Origin: Paracoccaceae bacterium
Lineage (GTDB): Bacteria; Pseudomonadota; Alphaproteobacteria; Rhodobacterales; Rhodobacteraceae
Length of the DNA: 5,502 nucleotides
Assembly: GCA_007123625.1 (NCBI GenBank)
Contig: SKKS01000489.1
Span: 1 to 5,502, forward strand
Reading direction: 5' to 3'
This document shows positions 1 to 5,058 of this stretch, piece after piece. Under the pieces are notes generated by a model that saw nothing but the letters and a program-made list of their open reading frames with translations, did no database searches and had not been told where the DNA came from. Numbering within the stretch: position 1 is the first letter of the stretch; each line of letters begins with the position of its first letter. Made by a program: the position numbers and the translations under genes.

Positions 1-814
1 CCAGAACGCCGGGCGCCTCGCGCAGGATGTCGCGCGCCTCGTCCTCGTCCAGGAAATCCTCGAATTCGATGTTGATCGCCTCGGAATGGCCCACGAAGAC
101 CGGCACCCGGACACAGGTCGCGGTGACCTTGATGGCCGGATCCATGATCTTCTTGGTCTCGGCCACCATCTTCCATTCTTCCTTGGTCTGGCCGTCCTCC
201 ATGAACACATCGATATGAGGGATCACGTTGAACGCGATCTGCTTGGGATAGACGCTCGGCGCGACCTCCTGACCCGGGACGAACATACCCTTGGTCTGGT
301 TCCAAAGCTCATCCATAGCATCCTTGCCGGTGCCCGAAACCGACTGATAGGTGCTGACCACCACCCGCTTGATCCGCGCGCGGTCATGCAGCGGCTTCAG
401 TGCCACCACCATCTGCGCCGTGGAACAGTTCGGGTTGGCGATGATGTTCTTCTTGGCATAGCCCTCGACCGCCGCGGCATTGACCTCGGGGACCACCAGC
501 GGCACGTCCGGGTCATAGCGGTACAGCGACGAATTATCGATCACCACGCACCCGGCCCTGGCGGCGCCGGGGGCATATTTCTTGGTGGCGTCCGATCCGA
601 TGGCAAAGAACGCCATATCCCAGCCAGTGAAATCGAAAGTGTCGAGGTCCTTGCACTTCAACGTGCGGTCGCCGAAGCTGACTTCGGTGCCCATGCTGCG
701 GCGCGAGGCAAGCACCGCAATCTCGTCCACCGGGAATTCGCGCTCGGCGAGTATGTTCAGCATTTCGCGGCCCACATTGCCCGTGGCGCCCACGACGACG
801 ACCTTGTAGCCCAT
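1..814 (-). CDS. asd: Aspartate-semialdehyde dehydrogenase, N-terminal 271 residues (partial)
   Basis: This enzyme makes L-aspartate-4-semialdehyde from aspartyl-4-phosphate with NADPH in the cytoplasm, the branch-point step towards lysine/diaminopimelate, threonine and methionine. Translating the minus strand from ATG at 814 gives an open frame to the window edge with no stop. Visible motifs are the dinucleotide-binding GATGNVG (residues 9-15), Arg99 in the phosphate-binding region, the nucleophile Cys130 in NPNCSTAQ, Gln157 in the YQSVSGTG segment, substrate-binding Arg236 and catalytic His243 in the VGHSEAI segment. The spacing of Arg236 and His243 matches the E. coli Arg267/His274 pair. 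Family members are about 340 residues, so roughly 70 C-terminal residues lie outside the window. The start is fixed by a perfect AAGGAGG five bases upstream. The gene is divergent from the alkyltransferase gene. A long plus-strand open frame across this region is its antisense shadow. Confidence 0.97.
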   Translation of the reverse strand, partial: MGYKVVVVGATGNVGREMLNILAEREFPVDEIAVLASRRSMGTEVSFGDRTLKCKDLDTFDFTGWDMAFFAIGSDATKKYAPGAARAGCVVIDNSSLYRYDPDVPLVVPEVNAAAVEGYAKKNIIANPNCSTAQMVVALKPLHDRARIKRVVVSTYQSVSGTGKDAMDELWNQTKGMFVPGQEVAPSVYPKQIAFNVIPHIDVFMEDGQTKEEWKMVAETKKIMDPAIKVTATCVRVPVFVGHSEAINIEFEDFLDEDEARDILREAPGVL

Positions 815-819
815 TCCGG

Positions 820-826
820 CCTCCTT
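820..826 (-). promoter_or_regulatory. Shine-Dalgarno site of asd
   Basis: On the minus strand this reads AAGGAGG, a full match to the anti-SD core, five bases before the ATG at 814. It decides the asd start. Confidence 0.85.
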
Positions 827-873
827 GTTTCGGTTCGCTGCGGTGTAGCCCAAAGCGGCCCCGGTTGAAAGGG

Positions 874-903
874 GCGCCACAGCGCCACACCGCACGCGCC
901 ACA
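874..903. repeat. Three direct copies of GCGCCACA in the asd/alkyltransferase intergenic region
   Basis: The 8-mer GCGCCACA occurs at 874-881, 882-889 and 896-903. The first two copies are tandem and the third follows after a 6-base gap. They lie between the divergent starts of asd (814) and the Ada-like gene (983). Direct-repeat half-sites are typical of AraC-family operators, and the flanking plus-strand gene encodes an AraC-type domain, so an operator role is possible. That role is inference. The first two copies also contain a small inverted repeat, GGCGC/GCGCC at 873-877 and 882-886, which offers a different reading. The local GC content is high, so chance recurrence of part of the motif is not excluded. 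Confidence 0.45.
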
Positions 904-982
904 ATCTTCGCGCAGGATTCGGGTCGTCGCGCGCGCCGCGCCGCGCTAGGATGCCAGAACATCGCAACCGGAACCCTGCCTC

Positions 983-1846
983 ATGCTCCAGCACGCTCCT
1001 GCCTCCGACACGCCCGAAAGCGCTTATCACTACGCCGTCATCCGCCGCGCCATCGCGCTGATCGACGCGCCCGGCGGCACGGAACGGAGCCTGCCCGAGC
1101 TTGCCGCAGAGCTGGGCATGAGCGCCGCGCACTTCCAGCGGGTGTTCAGCCAATGGGTCGGCGTGTCGCCGAAACGCTATCAGCAATACCTGACCTTGCA
1201 GCATGCGCGTATGCTTCTGCGCGACCGCGCGAGCACGCTGGAAACCAGTCTTGCCACGGGGCTGTCGGGGACCGGGCGCCTGCATGACCTGTTTCTTCGG
1301 TGGGAGTCGATGGCGCCGGGAGATGTGGCGCGCGGAGGTGCGGGGCTGATCCTGCGGCACGGCTGGTTCCCCTCGCCCTTTGGCGAAGTTCTGGCCATCG
1401 CCACTGATCGCGGGCTGTGCGGGCTGGCCTTTGTCGATGACATGGGCCGCGACGCCGCCTTCGACGACCTTGCCCACCGGTGGCCAGAAGCGCAGCACAT
1501 CCACGACCCGGACGCCGCCGCGCCCTGGGTCGAAGCCGCCTTCGCCGGGCGGGGCGAGGCGCGCCTGATGCTGATCGGCGCCCCCTTCCAGATCCAGGTG
1601 TGGGAGGCGCTTTTGCGGATCCCCTCGGGGCATGTAACCACTTATGGCCAGATCGCCCGCCATATCGGCGCACCGGGCGCCGCGCGAGCGGTCGGCACGG
1701 CTGTCGGGCGCAACCCGCTGGCCTTCCTGATCCCTTGCCACCGCTGTCTGCGCGCAAGTGGCGGCATGGGAGGCTATCACTGGGGGCTGCCGCTGAAGCG
1801 CGCGCTTCTGGGCTGGGAATCTGCGCGTCTGGACGCTGCCCAATAG
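983..1846 (+). CDS. Ada-like protein: AraC-type HTH fused to O6-alkylguanine-DNA alkyltransferase
   Basis: A 287-residue protein that should repair O6-alkylguanine by suicidal transfer of the alkyl group to a cysteine, and that may also bind DNA as a regulator. Residues 14-118 form an AraC/Ada-type double helix-turn-helix: the first unit includes ELAAELGMSAAHFQRVF, and the second, around 86-113, is degenerate. Residues 122-281 form the alkyltransferase, with the FQIQVWEAL and IPSGHVTTYGQIA segments (202-225), an arginine-finger candidate at Arg235 in RAVG, the NP pair at 244-245, nucleophile Cys252 in IPCHR, and the GGYHWGLPLKRALL end. E. coli Ada has an additional N-terminal zinc/methylphosphotriester domain, which is absent here, so this is a short Ada architecture. 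The residue after PCHR is Cys255 instead of the usual valine, giving a CHRC motif. The start is the first ATG of the frame with HTH homology close behind. It has only a weak GGAA nine bases upstream, which suggests modest translation. The gene stands alone, 128 bp before the lipoprotein gene. Confidence 0.92.
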   Translation: MLQHAPASDTPESAYHYAVIRRAIALIDAPGGTERSLPELAAELGMSAAHFQRVFSQWVGVSPKRYQQYLTLQHARMLLRDRASTLETSLATGLSGTGRLHDLFLRWESMAPGDVARGGAGLILRHGWFPSPFGEVLAIATDRGLCGLAFVDDMGRDAAFDDLAHRWPEAQHIHDPDAAAPWVEAAFAGRGEARLMLIGAPFQIQVWEALLRIPSGHVTTYGQIARHIGAPGAARAVGTAVGRNPLAFLIPCHRCLRASGGMGGYHWGLPLKRALLGWESARLDAAQ

Positions 1847-1854
1847 GCGGAATC

Positions 1855-1874
1855 GCGCCATTGTGTTCTGGCGC
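1855..1874 (+). terminator. Weak stem-loop after the alkyltransferase gene
   Basis: GCGCCA (1855-1860) pairs with TGGCGC (1869-1874) around an 8-base loop, starting nine bases after the TAG stop. No T-run follows, so it is a weak or factor-dependent terminator at best and may only mark the mRNA 3' end. Confidence 0.3.
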
Positions 1875-1902
1875 AGGGTATCGCATTGGCACAGGGAACT
1901 GT

Positions 1903-1932
1903 TTGCCAGGTTGAAGCGTTGTTATGTAAAGT
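1903..1932 (+). promoter_or_regulatory. Candidate housekeeping-sigma promoter of the OmpA-like lipoprotein gene
   Basis: TTGCCA (1903-1908, five of six matches to TTGACA) is followed after 18 bases by TAAAGT (1927-1932, four of six matches to TATAAT). A start near 1939 would give a leader of about 36 bases containing GAAAGG (1963-1968), six bases before the ATG. This is pattern matching only. Confidence 0.3.
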
Positions 1933-1974
1933 GTCGCGTGTAAGCGCGAAATCCGGTTTCCTGAAAGGTACGCC

Positions 1975-2610
1975 ATGAAGCTCGCTGTCAGTTCCCTCAT
2001 ACTCGGTGTCTCGGCCCTTGCTCTGGCCGGGTGCGTCAATCCCGAGAACACACAAAGCCGCGTCGTGCCGGGGGCGCTGACCGGCGCTGCGGCCGGTGCC
2101 GCCATTGGCGCCGCGACCGGCGGACACCGCGACCGGGTGCTGGTGGGCGCCGCCATCGGCGGGCTGACCGGTTCGCTGGTCGGGCGCGAGATGGACCGCC
2201 AGGCCGAGGATCTGCGCCGCCAGTTGGGCGCCAACGTGGACGTGCGCACCACCGGCAACGAAATCGTGCTGACCCTGCCGCAGGATATCCTGTTCGCGGT
2301 GGACAGCGCAGTGGTGCGTCCGGACCTTCAGCGTGACCTGCAGATCATTGCGCGCAACCTGATCGACAACCCCAACAGCCAGATCTTCGTGATCGGGCAC
2401 ACCGACAACACCGGGGCGGCGGCCTATAACCAGTCGCTTTCGGAAAGGCGGGCGGGTTCGGTCGCGGCTGTGCTGCGCAACGCAGGTGTGCCGGGGCAAC
2501 GTATCAGCGCCGTCGGGCGCGGCCTGACCCAGCCGATCGCCGACAATTCCACCGCCGCCGGGCGCGCACAGAACCGTCGGGTGGAAATCATCATTCGACC
2601 GAACAGCTGA
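1975..2610 (+). CDS. OmpA-family outer-membrane lipoprotein with glycine zipper (YiaD-like)
   Basis: A 211-residue envelope protein likely to anchor the outer membrane to peptidoglycan. Residues 1-20 are a lipoprotein signal ending in the lipobox LAGC, with Cys20 as the lipidation site. Val at +2 is not an inner-membrane retention signal, so outer-membrane sorting is expected. Residues 33-70 are a glycine zipper rich in GxxxG spacing (GALTGAAAGAAIGAATGG, then GAAIGGLTGSLVG). A short charged linker follows (71-84). Residues 98-208 form an OmpA C-terminal domain with the peptidoglycan-contact signature: GHTDNTG with Asp144, and NQSLSERRA with Arg159. Domain order and length match YiaD-type proteins. 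The start is supported by GAAAGG six bases upstream and by the signal peptide beginning at once. The gene appears monocistronic, bounded by a candidate promoter and a strong terminator. The exact physiological role cannot be read from the sequence. Confidence 0.95.
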   Translation: MKLAVSSLILGVSALALAGCVNPENTQSRVVPGALTGAAAGAAIGAATGGHRDRVLVGAAIGGLTGSLVGREMDRQAEDLRRQLGANVDVRTTGNEIVLTLPQDILFAVDSAVVRPDLQRDLQIIARNLIDNPNSQIFVIGHTDNTGAAAYNQSLSERRAGSVAAVLRNAGVPGQRISAVGRGLTQPIADNSTAAGRAQNRRVEIIIRPNS

Positions 2611-2642
2611 TCGCAGCACCCAAGACCACCCTGGATGGCGGC

Positions 2643-2672
2643 AAGGGTCACCCTCCCCAGGGTGGCCCTTTT
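2643..2672 (+). terminator. Intrinsic terminator after the OmpA-like gene
   Basis: Bases 2643-2654 pair with 2659-2670 in a 12-bp stem with one G-T wobble (2648 with 2665) around a CCCC loop. The stem runs into a TTTT stretch (2669-2672) followed by AA. It lies 32 bases after the stop and separates the lipoprotein gene from the regulator gene. Confidence 0.85.
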
Positions 2673-2686
2673 AACTGACATGCCTG

Positions 2687-2715
2687 TTGCCTTGCCACGC
2701 CCTTGGTCATATCTT
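2687..2715 (+). promoter_or_regulatory. Candidate promoter of the GntR/FadR-type regulator gene
   Basis: TTGCCT (2687-2692) and TATCTT (2710-2715) are 17 bases apart, each with four of six consensus matches. Both are weak matches. The site is of interest because the inverted repeat at 2703-2723 would straddle its -10 element and start site. Confidence 0.25.
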
Positions 2716-2723
2716 TTTACCAA
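2703..2723. promoter_or_regulatory. Candidate FCD-regulator operator, TTGGT and ACCAA half-sites
   Basis: TTGGT (2703-2707) and ACCAA (2719-2723) are perfect inverted half-sites separated by 11 bases. FadR, PdhR and LldR operators in E. coli use the same TGGT/ACCA half-sites but with about three bases between them. Its position just ahead of a FadR-family gene suggests autoregulation. The wide spacing makes it atypical, so this call is inference. Confidence 0.4.
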
Positions 2724-2740
2724 TATCCAGAGGGTTCCCC

Positions 2741-3508
2741 ATGCCATTCCAGCGAGTCCAGGCCGAAAAGCTGTCGCAGTCGGTGGTGCAGCAGATCGAA
2801 TTGCTGATACTGCGCGGCATCCTGCGGCCCGGCGAGCGGCTGCCTGCAGAACGGGATCTGGCCGACAAGATGGGCGTGTCACGCCCCAGTCTGCGCGACG
2901 CAGTGGCCGAATTGCAGGATCGTGGCCTGTTGCATTCGCGCGCCGGTTCGGGCGTCTTCGTGTCCGAGGTGCTTGGCTCCGCGTTCTCGGATGCGCTGAT
3001 CGAGTTGTTCGCCAGCCACGACGAAGCGCTGTTCGATTACATCAGCTTCCGGCGAGACCTTGAATCCATGGCCGCCGAACGCGCCGCACGTTACGGGTCA
3101 GAGACTGACCTCAAGGTAATCGACACACTCTACCAAAAGATGGAAGCCGCCCACAGCAAGCGCAACCCGGCGGACGAAGCCCGGCTGGACGCCGAGTTCC
3201 ATCTGTCGATCGTCGAAGCCTCGCACAATATCATCATGCTGCATATGATGCGCGCCATGTTCGATCTATTGCAGCGAGGTGTTTTCTACAATCGCCAGAT
3301 GATGTTCAAGCAACGCGCCACGCGCGATGACCTGCTGGCGCAGCATCGGGCGATCAACACCGCCTTGCAGGAACGCGATTCCGCTGCCGCCCGCGTCGCC
3401 GTTTCTGCGCATCTGGATTTCGTGGAATACACGCTGCAGGACCTGAAGCGTTCCGAACGGAACGAGGCGATTGCCCAATTACGCTACGAACACGCACGCG
3501 GCATGTAG
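2741..3508 (+). CDS. GntR-family transcriptional regulator, FadR/FCD subfamily, PdhR-like
   Basis: A 255-residue cytoplasmic DNA-binding repressor or activator, probably sensing a small carboxylate. Residues 9-75 are a GntR winged helix (LILRGILRPGERLPAERDLA, then VSRPSLRDAVAELQDRGLL and the wing RAGSGVFV). Residues 95-235 are an all-helical FCD effector domain, with likely metal ligands Asp150 and His154 (D-x3-H), His202 and His224. From memory the protein aligns with E. coli PdhR almost end to end without large gaps, including LSxxVxQQxExLILxG and EAxHNxxxLHxxR patterns, so pyruvate or lactate sensing is plausible. No pdh, lld or glc genes are in the window, so the regulon is unknown. The ATG at 2741 is preferred over the in-frame ATG at 2687 because AGAGGG lies six bases upstream, the PdhR-like N-terminus begins there, and the upstream extension would read through the putative operator. 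The gene is convergent with the atp operon. Confidence 0.93.
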   Translation: MPFQRVQAEKLSQSVVQQIELLILRGILRPGERLPAERDLADKMGVSRPSLRDAVAELQDRGLLHSRAGSGVFVSEVLGSAFSDALIELFASHDEALFDYISFRRDLESMAAERAARYGSETDLKVIDTLYQKMEAAHSKRNPADEARLDAEFHLSIVEASHNIIMLHMMRAMFDLLQRGVFYNRQMMFKQRATRDDLLAQHRAINTALQERDSAAARVAVSAHLDFVEYTLQDLKRSERNEAIAQLRYEHARGM

Positions 3509-3554
3509 CACCCGGGCGCCCTTCCCTGCAAAACGAACGCGCAGAAAAGCAGAA

Positions 3555-3575
3555 GACCCGGCACGGGGCCGGGTC
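3555..3575 (-). terminator. Terminator of the F0 ATP synthase operon
   Basis: GACCCGGC (3555-3562) and GCCGGGTC (3568-3575) form a perfect 8-bp GC-rich stem with a 5-base loop. On the minus strand the stem is followed by a pyrimidine-rich TTCTGCTTTTC. On the plus strand it is followed by CTGG with no T-run. It therefore fits atpF transcripts best, although it lies in the convergent gap and may also slow transcription of the regulator gene. Confidence 0.7.
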
Positions 3576-3602
3576 CTGGAGCGTGCCGCAACAAGCTGAT
3601 CC

Positions 3603-4163
3603 TCAGTGCAGGCGCTGTTCCACCGTCTGGATCGACGACTGGATCAGGGCACTCGCATCGGCATCGCTCAGAGTGCTGGCAATCACGTCGCCCGCTGCGG
3701 CAATCGCCACGCGCGCCGCTTTCTCGCGGACCTCGCGCACAGCAGCCGCTTCGGCTGACGCAATCTGGTCCTGCGCGGCCTTCACACGGCGCGCCAGCGC
3801 GGCTCGCATTTCCTTGTCGGCCTGCTCGACGGCGATCTTCGCATCCTCGCGGGCGCGCTCGACAATCCGCGCGGCCTGGTCCTTGACTTCCGCCTGCTGC
3901 TTCTCGAACGACGCCAACACGCTGAGCGCTTCTTCGCGCAAGCGGCGTGCCTCGTCCAGTTCCGAGCGGATATCATCGGCGCGCTTGTCCAGCAGGCCAA
4001 GGATCATCTCGTGAACCTTGAAATAGTACAACACGCCCACGAAGATCACGAAGGCGACCAGCACGATCAGGTCGGTATTTCGCAGCGAGAAGAAGGGATA
4101 CTCCCCCGCCGCCATCGCAGGCGTTGCCGCCAGCATTATCAGAGCAACCAGACGTTTCATCAT
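3603..4163 (-). CDS. atpF: F0F1 ATP synthase subunit b
   Basis: Peripheral-stalk subunit of the F-type ATP synthase, which with b' holds F1 and subunit a against rotor torque. In the 186-residue reading, residues 4-18 form a hydrophobic leader ending in an AMA-A sequence like a signal-peptidase site. After the conserved-looking GEYPFFSLRNTDL comes a transmembrane helix at about 31-48, then a long charged, alanine-rich coiled coil to about residue 150 and a short C-terminal F1-binding segment. The ATG overlaps the stop of the b' gene as ATGA, which implies translational coupling. Two adjacent ATGs (4163 and 4160) are possible. The AGGGGAG at 4167-4173 lies three bases from the first and six from the second, so the second may be the one used, removing one Met. 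This is the last gene of the operon. Confidence 0.95.
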   Translation of the reverse strand: MMKRLVALIMLAATPAMAAGEYPFFSLRNTDLIVLVAFVIFVGVLYYFKVHEMILGLLDKRADDIRSELDEARRLREEALSVLASFEKQQAEVKDQAARIVERAREDAKIAVEQADKEMRAALARRVKAAQDQIASAEAAAVREVREKAARVAIAAAGDVIASTLSDADASALIQSSIQTVEQRLH

Positions 4164-4681
4164 GCGCTCCCCTGCTTCATCCGCGCGGTCACAGCGGCAT
4201 TGATCGTGCGGGCGTCGGCCGTGACGTCGAACACGCCCAGAACTTCCCTGGCGGTGTCGCGCGCAACCTCGGCGACCATGTCCATGGCGCTGGCGCGAAT
4301 CTCGCGGATGCGCTGCTCGGACTCGGCGGTCTGCGCGGCGATTTCGGCTTCGGCCTTGGCCAGCTGAACATCAACCTCGCGCTGCATTTCCGTACGCGCC
4401 TGATCGACGATCCGCCCGGCTTCGGCCCGGGCATCCGCCAGCGCCTTGTGATAAGCTTCCTCGGCGGCGATGGCCTTTTGCTTGGCATCCTCGGCGGCGG
4501 CAATATCGGCCGTGATCGCGCTGCGCCGGTCCGCAAGGACGGCACCGATACGCGGCAAGGCGACCCGCGAAAGGATCATGTAAAGCGCGATCATAGCGAC
4601 CAGCAGCCAGAAAATCTGGTTGGGGAAGGTCGTGAAATCAAGCTGCGGCATGCCGACCGCGTCCTGGGCTGGTTCTGCCAT
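4160..4681 (-). CDS. atpF2: F0F1 ATP synthase subunit b' (second b-type subunit)
   Basis: A 173-residue peripheral-stalk subunit that pairs with b as a heterodimer in alphaproteobacteria, cyanobacteria and chloroplasts. It is also named atpG or atpX in some annotations. Residues 14-20 (LDFTTFP) precede one transmembrane helix at about 21-42, followed by a heptad-like, alanine- and glutamate-rich helix to about residue 148 and a short C-terminal segment. It lacks the N-terminal leader seen in b. The open frame extends upstream to an ATG at 4708, but the start at 4681 is chosen because GAAAGGG (4687-4693) lies five bases before it, while the longer version has no good ribosome site and begins at the edge of the 4708-4737 hairpin. 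An 81-base gap separates it from atpE, and its stop overlaps the atpF start. Confidence 0.95.
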   Translation of the reverse strand: MAEPAQDAVGMPQLDFTTFPNQIFWLLVAMIALYMILSRVALPRIGAVLADRRSAITADIAAAEDAKQKAIAAEEAYHKALADARAEAGRIVDQARTEMQREVDVQLAKAEAEIAAQTAESEQRIREIRASAMDMVAEVARDTAREVLGVFDVTADARTINAAVTARMKQGSA

Positions 4682-4686
4682 GGGGT

Positions 4687-4693
4687 CCCTTTC
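4687..4693 (-). promoter_or_regulatory. Shine-Dalgarno site deciding the b' start
   Basis: GAAAGGG on the minus strand lies five bases before the ATG at 4681. It supports this start over the in-frame ATG at 4708. Confidence 0.7.
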
Positions 4694-4707
4694 AGATCCT
4701 GAATTCA

Positions 4708-4737
4708 CCGGGTGTCAGGGTCGCCCCTGCCACCCGG
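4708..4737 (-). other. Strong intercistronic hairpin between atpE and the b' gene
   Basis: In the minus-strand RNA, CCGGGTG (4737-4731) pairs with CACCCGG (4714-4708), a single G/A mismatch follows, CAGGG (4729-4725) pairs with CCCTG (4720-4716), and the loop is GCGA, a GNRA tetraloop. This makes 12 Watson-Crick pairs. No U-run follows, so it is not a standard terminator. The b' ribosome site begins 14 bases downstream. A role in stabilising the upstream atpE message is inferred. Confidence 0.7.
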
Positions 4738-4762
4738 CCGTAAGGAAAACCGAGGGTGTCGC

Positions 4763-4999
4763 TCAGACAGCGAACATCAGCAGCAGGGCAACCAGGAACG
4801 AGAAGATGCCCAGAGCCTCGGCAAAGGCGATGCCGATGAAGAGGAATGCCGTCTGCCCCGGTGCTGCCGAGGGGTTGCGCAGCGCACCCGCAAGGTAGTT
4901 CCCGGCCACATGGCCCACACCGATGCCGGCGCCGCCCATGCCCAGACATGCCAGGCCCGCGCCGATGTATGCGCCCATTTGTACGAGTTCGCCTTCCAT
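4763..4999 (-). CDS. atpE: F0F1 ATP synthase subunit c
   Basis: A 78-residue proteolipid that forms the proton-driven rotor ring of F0 in the inner membrane. Two transmembrane helices are visible. The first, at about 8-38, carries the GxGxGxG packing motif (Gly23, 25, 27, 29). The second, at about 50-76, carries the essential proton-binding carboxylate Glu61 in IAFAEALGIF. The polar loop has Arg41-Asn42-Pro43, which faces the F1 central stalk. The sequence resembles, from memory, that of Paracoccus denitrificans subunit c. I see no sodium-binding signature, so proton coupling is expected. The start is fixed by TAAGGAG (5008-5014) eight bases upstream. The gene lies 59 bases after atpB and is followed by a stable hairpin, fitting its need for many copies per complex. 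Confidence 0.98.
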   Translation of the reverse strand: MEGELVQMGAYIGAGLACLGMGGAGIGVGHVAGNYLAGALRNPSAAPGQTAFLFIGIAFAEALGIFSFLVALLLMFAV

Positions 5000-5007
5000 G
5001 ATCGTTT

Positions 5008-5014
5008 CTCCTTA
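5008..5014 (-). promoter_or_regulatory. Strong Shine-Dalgarno site of atpE
   Basis: TAAGGAG on the minus strand, eight bases before the atpE ATG. It is among the best ribosome sites in the window, consistent with the high subunit c demand. Confidence 0.7.
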
Positions 5015-5058
5015 CGTTGGAAGTCAGTGGATTGGTTGCCGGACCGGTCCCCGAGGGG

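Noticed and set aside
86..868. 260-codon plus-strand open frame covering most of the first 870 bases
   Set aside because: It is antisense to asd, whose motifs and ribosome site are clear. The translated product is His/Arg/Asp-rich with no recognisable domain, as expected from GC-rich antisense frames.
947..952. TAGGAT as -10 element of the alkyltransferase gene
   Set aside because: No acceptable -35 hexamer was found 16-18 bases upstream in this very GC-rich stretch.
1146..2258. 370-codon minus-strand open frame across the alkyltransferase and lipoprotein genes
   Set aside because: It spans two well-supported plus-strand genes and their gap, and its product is low-complexity Arg/Pro/Ala. 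It is a shadow frame.
1777..2619. 280-codon minus-strand open frame over the OmpA-like gene
   Set aside because: No domain is recognisable and it is fully antisense to a gene with lipobox and OmpA motifs.
2687..2740. N-terminal extension of the GntR-type regulator from ATG at 2687
   Set aside because: The extra 18 residues do not fit the family N-terminus, and the ATG at 2741 has a good ribosome site at proper distance.
4124..4702. 192-codon plus-strand open frame over the b' gene
   Set aside because: Antisense to a clear ATP synthase subunit and Gly/Asp/Arg-rich without motifs.
4682..4708. Nine-residue N-terminal extension of subunit b' from ATG at 4708
   Set aside because: It has no ribosome site and begins at the edge of the intercistronic hairpin. 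The ATG at 4681 has GAAAGGG five bases upstream.
4708..4737. Hairpin after atpE as a rho-independent terminator
   Set aside because: No U-run follows and two operon genes lie downstream with only their ribosome sites in between. It is kept as an RNA structure.
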